Both the position numbers and the translations under genes were made by a program. The notes beneath the pieces are model-generated. The model worked only from the letters and a program-made list of their open reading frames with translations, did no database searches and had not been told where the DNA came from. A DNA stretch of 64,000 nt from Xanthomonas floridensis (lineage in GTDB: Bacteria > Pseudomonadota > Gammaproteobacteria > Xanthomonadales > Xanthomonadaceae): positions 180,925 through 244,924 of the forward strand of contig NZ_LXNG01000055.1 of NCBI RefSeq assembly GCF_001642575.1, in the 5' to 3' direction. Shown one piece after another: positions 17,612 through 25,413 of the stretch (the first letter of the stretch is position 1; the number at the start of each line of letters is the position of its first letter).

Positions 17612-20590
17612 ATGCACCACCACCACCCCCATTCCGCGCGTCCGGCGCGCAAGCTGCTCAGCTGCGCCCTGGCCAGCTGCCTGCTGCTGGGCGCCGCGCC
17701 TGCGTTTGCGCAAGGCACCGGCGCCACCATCCGCGGCCAGGTCACGGTCGACGCGGCACCGGCCGCACAGGCGCAGGTCACCGCGACCAATCTGGCCACC
17801 GGCCTGACCCGTACCGTGCAGGTGAGCAACGGCGGCTATTCGCTCGGCGGCCTGCCACCGGGCTCGTACCGGATCGATGTCACCGCCAACGGCCAGACCA
17901 GCACGCAGAACGTCACCGTGCAGGTCGGCCAGACGGCAACCCTGAATCTGGGCGTCGGCGGCGAGCCGGCCACGGCCGACGCTGGTAACGCCACCACGCT
18001 GGATGCGGTGCAGGTCAAGGCACCGCCGGTGCTGGTGGAAACCCGTACCTCCGAAAACGCCACGTATATTTCCAACGTGCAGATCCAGAACCTGCCGCGT
18101 GCCACGCGCAACTTCCTGGAACTGGCCGACACCGTGCCGAACGTGCAGTTCACCCGCGAGGCCAACGGCACCACCAAGGTGCGCACCGGCGCCACCTCGG
18201 CCGAAGGCACCAACGTCTACATCGACGGCGTCAGCCAGAAGAACTACGTGCTGACCGGCGGCGTCAGCGGCCAGGATTCCAGCCGCGGCAATCCGTTCCC
18301 GCAGTCGGCAATCGGCGAATACAAGGTCATCACCTCCAACTACAAGGCCGAGTTCGACCAGGTCAGCGGCGCAGCCATCGTGGCCTCGTCCAAGTCCGGC
18401 ACCAACGATTTCCACGGCAGCTTCTTCTGGGACACCAGCAACGACGGCTGGCGCGAAGAGAGCCCGCTGGAGAAGAAGGCCGGCGTACGCGACGACTTCG
18501 AGGAGACCCAGTACGGCGCCACCTTCAGCGGCCCCATCCTCAAGGACAAGGCGCACTTCTTCATTGCCTATGAGGCCAAGGAATACACCACGCCGAACGT
18601 GGTGATTCCCGGCTCGATCTATTCCGATCGCGTCGACCAGCTGCCGGCGCAGCTGCAGCCGTTGGTGGTGACCTCCAGCACGCCGTTCAAGGAAGACCTG
18701 TATTTCGGCAAGATCGACTGGACCATCGGCGACAACAACCTGTTCGAGTTGACCGGCAAGTACCGCAAGGAAGACGAGCTCAACGATGTCGGCCAGACCT
18801 CGACCTATGAGCACGGCAGCATCAACGGGCAGGAAGAAAAGCGCGCCAACCTGCGCTGGCAGTACAGCGGTGCCAACTTCCTCAACGAGGCCAACCTCAG
18901 CTACGAAAGCGCGTTCTGGAACCAGGCGCCGATCAACAACGGCAACGGCTACATCCTCAGCTACACGCCGGTGCGCGGCAACGAGACCGATATCCTGGCC
19001 GCCGGTGCCGGCAGCAGCTTCCAGCGCAAGGGCCAGAGGGGTTGGACCTTCCAGGACGACCTGACCTTGAACAGCCTGGAATGGCACGGCGCACACACCG
19101 TCAAGATGGGCGTGAAGTTCAAGAGCATCGATCTGGATTCGACCCAGTTCAATCCGGCCAACCCGCAGTACTACTACAACATCCTCACCGACGTGCAGAC
19201 GCCGTACCGCGTGCGCTTCGGTGCGCCACTGGTGGAAGGTGGCGGCTCGGTGGTGTCCAAGAACAAGCAGTACGGCATCTACCTGCAGGACGACTGGGAG
19301 GTCAACGAGCACTGGACCCTCAATCTGGGCGTGCGCTACGACTACGAAGAAACCCCGGCCTTCCTGGACTTCGTCACCCCGTCCGATGTGGCCGGTGCGT
19401 TGCAGAACTGGCCGAACCTGCGCAACGCCAACTACAACATCAACGACTTCATCAGCACCGGCAACAACCGCAAGGCGTTCAAGAATGCCTGGCAGCCGCG
19501 CCTGGGTGCGTCCTACGACCTGTTCGGCGACCAGGCCCACGTGATCTACGGCGGCGCCGGCCGTGCCTACGACCGCAACATCTTCGATTACCTGGCCCTG
19601 GAGCAGCTCAACAACTCCTTCAATTCTTATAGTTACTACTTCACCAGCGCCAACAACCCCGCCTGCCTGGGCGACCCGTGCACGGCATGGAATCCGGCCT
19701 ATAACAGCCAGGAAGGGCTGAACACGCTGACCGCCAACAGCACCGGCGGTGGTGGGCGCGAGGTCTACCTGATCGACAACAACCTCAAGACCCCGTATTC
19801 GGACCAATTCAGCATCGGCATGCGCAACATGGTGCCGCTGTGGGGCCAGGACTGGTTCACCGACGTGACCCTGAGCCGGATCGAAAGCCACGACGGCTTC
19901 GCCTTCGTGCGGGGCAACCGCCTGCCGGACGGCTCGTTCTTCCAGCCGGGCACCACCTCGGGCGTGCCGGTTGATGGGCCGGATGGTTACAGCGCCATCG
20001 TGCTGGGCACCAACGGCGTGGAAACCCGCAACAACCAGCTCGCGCTGCAGGTCGAAAAGCCCTTCGACGAAGAATCCGGTTGGGGCCTGACGGTGGCCTA
20101 CACCTATTCCGATGCCAAGGAGAACCGCCAGTTCGGCGAGCATTACGCGCTGGACCGCGAACGCATCCAGGACTACGGCTGGCGTGAAGCCGGCGGCATC
20201 CCGAAGAATCGCCTGGTGGTCACCGGCATCTACGAGCTGCCGTACCAGGTCAAGCTGTCCGGCAAGCTGTCGCTGGCCAGCCAGACCGCGCGCTACGGCC
20301 AGAACTGCCTTGCCGGCAACGACCAGTGCGACATCATCCAGTTCAAGCCGGATGGCACGCTGGGCTACAAGGAATTCAGCATTGCCGCCAATAAAGAATG
20401 GGATACCGGCGCAGGTGTCACATTCAATGTGCGTGCGGATATCCTCAACGTGTTCAACTGGGTCAATTACGCCGCCTTCAACGGCGATACCGGAACATTG
20501 CAGGACTTGAACACGGCTTACGGCACGCCGACCGGTGTGCTGGCATCGCCGATGCGTACCTTCCGTCTGGCCTTTGGCCTGAACTGGTGA
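17612..20590 (+). CDS. TonB-dependent receptor with carboxypeptidase-like regulatory domain (Oar-like)
   Basis: This 992-residue outer-membrane transporter has a signal peptide (to about AFAQ at 33), a carboxypeptidase-regulatory-like beta sandwich (ATIRGQVTVDAAPAAQAQVTA, about 38-112), a plug domain (LDAVQVKAPPVLVETRTSENATYISN to SQKNYVLTGG), and a 22-strand-type barrel ending in an aromatic residue (TFRLAFGLNW). The leader is His-rich (MHHHHPHSARP). A GGAGG ribosome site precedes the ATG at 17612. It follows the LacI regulator and precedes the glycosidase/ABC genes, so it probably imports the oligosaccharide across the outer membrane. Confidence 0.9.
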   Translation: MHHHHPHSARPARKLLSCALASCLLLGAAPAFAQGTGATIRGQVTVDAAPAAQAQVTATNLATGLTRTVQVSNGGYSLGGLPPGSYRIDVTANGQTSTQNVTVQVGQTATLNLGVGGEPATADAGNATTLDAVQVKAPPVLVETRTSENATYISNVQIQNLPRATRNFLELADTVPNVQFTREANGTTKVRTGATSAEGTNVYIDGVSQKNYVLTGGVSGQDSSRGNPFPQSAIGEYKVITSNYKAEFDQVSGAAIVASSKSGTNDFHGSFFWDTSNDGWREESPLEKKAGVRDDFEETQYGATFSGPILKDKAHFFIAYEAKEYTTPNVVIPGSIYSDRVDQLPAQLQPLVVTSSTPFKEDLYFGKIDWTIGDNNLFELTGKYRKEDELNDVGQTSTYEHGSINGQEEKRANLRWQYSGANFLNEANLSYESAFWNQAPINNGNGYILSYTPVRGNETDILAAGAGSSFQRKGQRGWTFQDDLTLNSLEWHGAHTVKMGVKFKSIDLDSTQFNPANPQYYYNILTDVQTPYRVRFGAPLVEGGGSVVSKNKQYGIYLQDDWEVNEHWTLNLGVRYDYEETPAFLDFVTPSDVAGALQNWPNLRNANYNINDFISTGNNRKAFKNAWQPRLGASYDLFGDQAHVIYGGAGRAYDRNIFDYLALEQLNNSFNSYSYYFTSANNPACLGDPCTAWNPAYNSQEGLNTLTANSTGGGGREVYLIDNNLKTPYSDQFSIGMRNMVPLWGQDWFTDVTLSRIESHDGFAFVRGNRLPDGSFFQPGTTSGVPVDGPDGYSAIVLGTNGVETRNNQLALQVEKPFDEESGWGLTVAYTYSDAKENRQFGEHYALDRERIQDYGWREAGGIPKNRLVVTGIYELPYQVKLSGKLSLASQTARYGQNCLAGNDQCDIIQFKPDGTLGYKEFSIAANKEWDTGAGVTFNVRADILNVFNWVNYAAFNGDTGTLQDLNTAYGTPTGVLASPMRTFRLAFGLNW

Positions 20591-20595
20591 GGTGC

Positions 20596-20629
20596 TCGAC
20601 CGCCCTGGCTGCAAGGCCAGGGCGGTCGA
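20596..20629 (+). terminator. Perfect 14-bp hairpin after the TonB receptor gene
   Basis: TCGACCGCCCTGGC (20596-20609) and GCCAGGGCGGTCGA (20616-20629) are exact inverted repeats with a 6-nt loop, starting 6 nt after the receptor stop. There is no T-run, so it is not a canonical intrinsic terminator. It may partly terminate, or stabilise the 3' end of the receptor message relative to the downstream operon. Confidence 0.6.
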
Positions 20630-20665
20630 ACTCGGCGCCTGGATAGGGTAGGTTTGCGTGCGAGA

Positions 20666-20679
20666 TGTAATCGATTACA
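20666..20679. promoter_or_regulatory. Perfect palindromic LacI-type operator before the GH144-like gene
   Basis: TGTAATCGATTACA is a perfect 14-bp palindrome with a central CG, 14 nt upstream of the GH144-like start codon at 20694. It shares 11 of 14 positions with the paired sites upstream of the LacI-type gene (16382-16441). A repressor bound here would block the glycosidase/ABC operon independently of the receptor gene. Confidence 0.75.
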
Positions 20680-20693
20680 CAAGTGGGGGGCGG

Positions 20694-22331
20694 ATGGACA
20701 GGGGCAACACGTCGCGTTGGTTGACGATTCCACTCTTGCTGGGTGCGCTGGTACTGGCGTCCTGCAAACAGGCCGAGGAACCCAAGGTGGCCGAAAGGAA
20801 GGCGCCAGTGAAAGTGATCCTGATCGAGGCGCAGTTGCCGCCCAAGCCGGTCAAGCCGCCGCTACCGCCACTGTTTTCGGATATCGAACGCCGTACCTTC
20901 CAGTTCTTCTGGGACACCACCAACGAGGTCAACGGACTGTCGCCAGACCGGTTTCCGTCGCGCCCGTTCGCCAGCATCGCCTCGGTCGGTTTTGCACTAA
21001 CCGCGTATCCGATCGGCATCGAAAACGGCTGGATCAGCCGTAATCAGGCGATCGACCGCACCCTGACCACACTGAAATTCTTCCGCGATGCGCCGATGGG
21101 GCCGCAGCGGACCGGTAGGGCCGGCTACAAGGGCTTCTACTACCACTTTCTGGACATGCAGCAAGGCAATCGCTACGACAGCTGGGTCGAGCTGTCGAGC
21201 GTGGATACCGCGCTGCTGATGATGGGCGTGTTGTTCACCCAGTCGTACTACGACGGCGAGGACCCGCGCGAGAAAGAAATCCGCCAGATCGCCGACGCGC
21301 TGTACAAGCGCGTGGACTGGCGCTGGCTGCAACAACGTGCGCCGCTGATCTCGATGGGCTGGTTCCCCGAGAGCGGCTTCATCGACCACGACTGGATGGG
21401 CTACAACGAGGCGATGATGCTGTACATCCTCGCGCTGGGCTCGCCCACCCATGGCGTGGACCCGGAGGCGTGGACCAGCTGGACGCGTACCTACAACAAC
21501 GATTGGGGCGTGTACCAGGGCCAGGAATACCTGTCCTTCGGCCCGCTGTTCGGCCACCAATACAGCCATGTCTGGATCGACTTCCGCGATATCCAGGACC
21601 AATACATGCGCGAACGCGGCATCGACTACTTCCTCAACAGCCGCCGCGCCACCCTGGCGCAGCGCGACTACGCCATCGACAACCCGATGAAGTGGAAGGA
21701 CTATGGCGAGAACGTCTGGGGCCTGACCGCCGGCGACGGTCCGCAGAACACCAGCCAGGAATACCGTGGCGAGCAGCGCCAGTTCCGCCACTACTCCTCG
21801 CGCGGCGCCGGCCTGCGCGAGAACTTCGACGACGGCACCATCGCCCCGACCGCAGCGATCTCTTCGATCGTGTTCGCCCCGGAAGTGGTGATCCCCGCCA
21901 CCGAAGAAATGCACAAGCGCTATGGCGACTATCTGTATTCCAGCTATGGCTTCCTGGATTCGTTCAACCCCAGCTTCAATTACGACATCCCGCTCAAGAC
22001 CGGGCGCATGGTGCCGAATCGCGGCTGGGTGGCGGGCGACTACATCGGCATCGACCAGGGCCCGATCCTGACCATGATCGCCAACTACCAGACCGAATTC
22101 GTCTGGAACGTGATGAAGAAGAATCCGTATATCCGCGCCGGCCTGGAACGCGCCGGCTTTACCGGTGGCTGGCTGACCCCCGAAGGCGAGCCGCAGCCGT
22201 TGCCGCAAAAGGACGAGCAAAAAGCCGCCGCACGCGCGCTGGGCATGGCCGAGTCGCGTGCCGCCGCTGCCCAGGCCCAGCAAGACCCCTCGCAACGCCA
22301 AAACTCCACGCAACGCCCCAAACCCGAGTAA
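20694..22331 (+). CDS. PF10091/GH144-type beta-glucanase-like lipoprotein
   Basis: This 545-residue secreted protein has a lipoprotein signal (lipobox LVLASC, Cys24) and the family core of bacterial PF10091 proteins, whose characterised GH144 members are endo-beta-1,2-glucanases. Core phrases are RTFQFFWDTTNEVNGLSPDR, SVGFALTAYPIGIENGWISR, GYKGFYYHFLDM, WMGYNEAMMLYILALGSPTH, FGHQYSHVWIDFRDIQD and VWGLTAGDGP. The C-terminus (about 500-545) is an Ala/Gln-rich tail. I start at the ATG at 20694 because the signal peptide begins there; the codons before it contain the operator palindrome. Lipoprotein anchoring with a TonB receptor and ABC importer suggests it cuts glucan before or during import. 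Substrate is inference. Confidence 0.82.
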   Translation: MDRGNTSRWLTIPLLLGALVLASCKQAEEPKVAERKAPVKVILIEAQLPPKPVKPPLPPLFSDIERRTFQFFWDTTNEVNGLSPDRFPSRPFASIASVGFALTAYPIGIENGWISRNQAIDRTLTTLKFFRDAPMGPQRTGRAGYKGFYYHFLDMQQGNRYDSWVELSSVDTALLMMGVLFTQSYYDGEDPREKEIRQIADALYKRVDWRWLQQRAPLISMGWFPESGFIDHDWMGYNEAMMLYILALGSPTHGVDPEAWTSWTRTYNNDWGVYQGQEYLSFGPLFGHQYSHVWIDFRDIQDQYMRERGIDYFLNSRRATLAQRDYAIDNPMKWKDYGENVWGLTAGDGPQNTSQEYRGEQRQFRHYSSRGAGLRENFDDGTIAPTAAISSIVFAPEVVIPATEEMHKRYGDYLYSSYGFLDSFNPSFNYDIPLKTGRMVPNRGWVAGDYIGIDQGPILTMIANYQTEFVWNVMKKNPYIRAGLERAGFTGGWLTPEGEPQPLPQKDEQKAAARALGMAESRAAAAQAQQDPSQRQNSTQRPKPE

Positions 22332-22334
22332 TCC

Positions 22335-23699
22335 GTGCGCCTTTTGAAACTGTTGATGTTGGCCGCCGCCCTGTGTGCAGGTGCGGCGGGATGTGACCGC
22401 TCCGACCCTGCCAAGACCACCGTGCGCTTCTGGGCGATGGGCAAGGAGGCCGAAGTGGTGGCCGAGCTGGTGGCCGACTTCGAGAAGCAGAACCCGGATA
22501 TCCGGGTCGATGTGCAGAACATCCCGATGACCGCGGCGCACGAAAAACTGCTCACCGCCTTCGCCGCCGATGGCTTGCCGGACGTGTGCCAGCTCGGCAA
22601 CACCTGGCTGCCGGAATTCGCCTTGCTGGACACGCTGGAGCCGATGCAGCCGTACGTGGCGCGCTCGAAAATCGTCGACCCGGCCGATTATTTTCCCGGC
22701 GTGTGGGACACCAATGTGGTCGATGGCACGCTGTACGGGGTGCCGTGGTATGTGGACACGCGGCTGCTGTTCTACCGCAAGGATCTGTTGCGCGAGGCCG
22801 GCTACAGCGAAATGCCCAAGACCTGGGCCGAGATGGAACAGGTGATGGCGGCGATCAAGCGCAAGGTCGGCCCTGACCGTTACGCCATCCTGATGCCGCT
22901 CAACGAGTTCGAGCAGCAGCTCTCGTTCGCGCTGCAGCAAGACGACCGCCTGCTGCGCGACCACGACAATTACGGCAACTTCCGCGGCGAAGGCTTCCGC
23001 AAGGCGCTGGCGTTCTACGACGGCATGTACCAGAAGGGCTGGGCGCCGAAGGTGTCCGAGACCCAGGTGTCCAACGTCTGGTACGAATTCTTCAACGGCT
23101 ATTACGCCTTCTACCTGTCCGGGCCCTGGAACGTGCGCGAGTTCAAGCTGCGCCAGCCGCCGGGCATGGAAGGCAAGTGGGGCACCGCGGCATTACCCGG
23201 CCCTAATGGGTTGGGCGCGGGCATCGCTGGCGGCTCCAGCCTGGTCATCTTCAAGTCCTCGCAGCACAAGGACGCCAGCTGGAAGCTGATCGAGTACCTG
23301 TCCCAGCCCACGGTGCAGGCACGCTTCCACGCCATCATCGGCGACCTGCCGCCGCGGCGCAGTACCTGGAAGCTGCCGTCGCTGGCCAACGACGAACTGG
23401 CGCATGCCTTCGGCGACCAGCTCGAGCGGGTCAAGGCCACGCCGAAGGTGCTGGAGTGGGAGCGCATCGTGCAGGAAATGCGCCTGGTGACCGAGCGCGT
23501 GGTGCGCGGCGGTCAATCGCACGAGGCGGCCGTGCAGGAACTGGATAAACGCGTGGACGACATCCTGGCCAAGCGCCGCTGGATTTTTGAACAGGAAGGC
23601 GGGCGTGTCGGCCCGGCAGGCCCGTCGGGCACGCCTGCCAACGTGCCCGCGCCGGACGCAGCAACGGCTGCAGCCAGCGGCAAGGGAGCGGCACCATGA
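22335..23699 (+). CDS. Sugar ABC transporter substrate-binding lipoprotein
   Basis: This 454-residue extracellular solute-binding protein family 1 member has a lipoprotein signal (MRLLKLLMLAAALCAGAAGC, Cys20). Typical CUT1-type motifs are VVAELVADFEKQNPDIRV, PDVCQLGNTWLPEF, VDGTLYGVPWYVDTRLLFYRKDLL and FFNGYYAFYLSGPWNV. It begins with GTG at 22335, 3 nt after the GH144-like gene, and its stop overlaps the next permease as ATGA. The likely ligand is the oligosaccharide made by the neighbouring glycosidases. The last 40 residues are an Ala/Pro/Gly linker-like tail. Confidence 0.9.
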   Translation: MRLLKLLMLAAALCAGAAGCDRSDPAKTTVRFWAMGKEAEVVAELVADFEKQNPDIRVDVQNIPMTAAHEKLLTAFAADGLPDVCQLGNTWLPEFALLDTLEPMQPYVARSKIVDPADYFPGVWDTNVVDGTLYGVPWYVDTRLLFYRKDLLREAGYSEMPKTWAEMEQVMAAIKRKVGPDRYAILMPLNEFEQQLSFALQQDDRLLRDHDNYGNFRGEGFRKALAFYDGMYQKGWAPKVSETQVSNVWYEFFNGYYAFYLSGPWNVREFKLRQPPGMEGKWGTAALPGPNGLGAGIAGGSSLVIFKSSQHKDASWKLIEYLSQPTVQARFHAIIGDLPPRRSTWKLPSLANDELAHAFGDQLERVKATPKVLEWERIVQEMRLVTERVVRGGQSHEAAVQELDKRVDDILAKRRWIFEQEGGRVGPAGPSGTPANVPAPDAATAAASGKGAAP

Positions 23700-24580
23700 T
23701 GAAGCGCAATTCCGTCGCCGGCTGGGTATTCGCCGCGCCGTCGATCATGGTGCTGGGCATGTTCTTTGGCGTGCCGGTGTTCGCCGCGCTGGTGCTCAGC
23801 GTTACCGACTTTGACCTGTACGCGCTGGCCGACAGCAGCCATCTGCGCTTCGTCGGCCTGGGCAATTACATCGAGCTGCTGCAGACGCCGCTGTTCTGGA
23901 AGTCGTTGTGGAACACCACTTACTTCGTGCTGCTGGGCGTGCCGATGTCGATCGGCGTGTCGCTCGGTGCGGCACTGCTGCTTAATGCGAAAGCCTCGCG
24001 GTTCAAGGCGCTGTTCCGCACTGCGTTGTTTGCGCCGGTGGTGACCACCCTGGTGGCGGTGGCAGTGATCTGGCGCTACCTGTTCCATATCAAATATGGC
24101 CTGGTCAACTTCGGGCTGAGCCATCTGGGCATCCAGCCAATCGACTGGCTGGGCGACCCGCGCTGGGCGATGCCCACCATCATGCTGTTCGCGGTGTGGA
24201 AGAACTTCGGCTACAACATGGTGATCTTCCTGGCCGGCTTGCAGGCGATCCCGCAGGACCTGTACGAAGCCGCGCGCATCGATGGCGCGTCGCGCTGGAA
24301 GCAGTTCCTGCACATCACCTTGCCGATGCTCGGCCCGGTGCTGATGGTGGTCGGGGTGATCACCATTTCCGGCTACTTCCAGCTGTTTGCCGAACCCTAC
24401 GTGATGACCCGCGGCGACCCGCTGCAAAGCACCGTCAGCGTGCTGTATTTCATGTTCGAGGAAGGCTTCAAATGGTGGAACCTCGGCCGCGCGTCGGCGG
24501 TCGCGTTCCTGTTGTTCCTGATCATCCTGGCGGTGACCACCGTGATGCTGCGCTTTGGCCGCAAGAAGGATCTGATATGA
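23696..24580 (+). CDS. Sugar ABC transporter permease (MalF/UgpA type)
   Basis: This 294-residue inner-membrane permease has six predicted helices and the EAA loop (LYEAARIDGASRWKQFLHITLPML, about 192-215) that contacts the ATPase. It starts MMKRNSVAG at 23696, overlapping the binding-protein stop by 4 nt, and overlaps the next permease in the same way. It forms a heterodimer with that neighbour. No ATPase gene follows in the operon. Confidence 0.92.
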   Translation: MMKRNSVAGWVFAAPSIMVLGMFFGVPVFAALVLSVTDFDLYALADSSHLRFVGLGNYIELLQTPLFWKSLWNTTYFVLLGVPMSIGVSLGAALLLNAKASRFKALFRTALFAPVVTTLVAVAVIWRYLFHIKYGLVNFGLSHLGIQPIDWLGDPRWAMPTIMLFAVWKNFGYNMVIFLAGLQAIPQDLYEAARIDGASRWKQFLHITLPMLGPVLMVVGVITISGYFQLFAEPYVMTRGDPLQSTVSVLYFMFEEGFKWWNLGRASAVAFLLFLIILAVTTVMLRFGRKKDLI

Positions 24581-25413
24581 GTCGTGATGTTGGCGAATCG
24601 CGCTGGAACGGCGTGCTGATCAACGGCGGCTTGCTGGTGCTGGCCCTGATCAGCCTGGCGCCGCTGCTGTGGATGCTGTCGGTGTCGTTCATGCCCACCG
24701 GCGAGGCCAGCCGGTTTCCGCCGCCGATGCTGCCGTCGGCGTTCACCCTGGCCAACTACCACGAGCTGTTCGCGCGCACCGGCATGGCGCGCAACTTCGC
24801 CAACAGCCTGTTGGTGTCCGGGCTGATCACGCTGGGCTCGTTGCTGATCAACACCATGGCCGGCTATGCCTTCGCCAAGCTGCAGTTCGTCGGCCGCGAG
24901 CGCATCTTCAAGATCCTGATGGCCGCGTTGGTGATCCCGGCGCAGGTGGCGATGCTGCCGCTGTTCCTGTTGATGAAGCAGCTGCATCTGGTCAACAACA
25001 TCGGCGGGGTGGTGGTGCCGGCGCTGGCCACGGTGTTCGGCATCTTCCTGGTGCGCCAGTACGCGCGCAGCATTCCGGATGAATTGATCGAAGCCGCCCG
25101 CATCGACGGCGCCAGCGAGATGCGGATTTTCTTCCAGATCGTGTTGCCCATGCTCAAGCCGGTGCTGGTCACCTTGACCATCTTCACCTTCATGGGCTCG
25201 TGGAACGACTTCATGTGGCCGCTGATCGTGCTGACCGACCAGGAGCAATACACCTTGCCGGTGGCGCTGGCGGCGCTGTCGCGCGAACACATCATGGACG
25301 TGGAACTGATGATGGCCGGCGCGGTGGTGACGGTGATTCCGGTGCTGCTATTGTTCCTGGCGCTGCAGCGTTACTACATCCAAGGTCTTCTGCTGGGGAG
25401 TGTGAAGGGGTGA
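24577..25413 (+). CDS. Sugar ABC transporter permease (MalG/UgpE type)
   Basis: This 278-residue permease has the MalG-type layout: an N-terminal helix (LINGGLLVLALISLAPLLWMLSVSFMP), further helices, and the EAA loop LIEAARIDGASEMRIFFQIVLPML. It starts at the ATG at 24577 (MSRDVGES), in ATGA overlap with the upstream permease. The frame is open further upstream only as a shadow. Its stop overlaps the GTG start of the next glycosidase gene, so import and degradation genes are translationally linked. Confidence 0.92.
   Translation: MSRDVGESRWNGVLINGGLLVLALISLAPLLWMLSVSFMPTGEASRFPPPMLPSAFTLANYHELFARTGMARNFANSLLVSGLITLGSLLINTMAGYAFAKLQFVGRERIFKILMAALVIPAQVAMLPLFLLMKQLHLVNNIGGVVVPALATVFGIFLVRQYARSIPDELIEAARIDGASEMRIFFQIVLPMLKPVLVTLTIFTFMGSWNDFMWPLIVLTDQEQYTLPVALAALSREHIMDVELMMAGAVVTVIPVLLLFLALQRYYIQGLLLGSVKG

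Noticed and set aside
17117..20614. Minus-strand open frame of 1165 codons opposite the TonB receptor gene
   Set aside because: It is antisense to a gene with clear receptor domains; its sequence is Val/Gly/Arg-rich without domain structure. Long antisense frames are expected in GC-rich DNA.
20997..22964. Minus-strand 655-codon frame opposite the GH144-like and binding-protein genes
   Set aside because: It crosses two well-supported plus-strand genes and has no domain signature.
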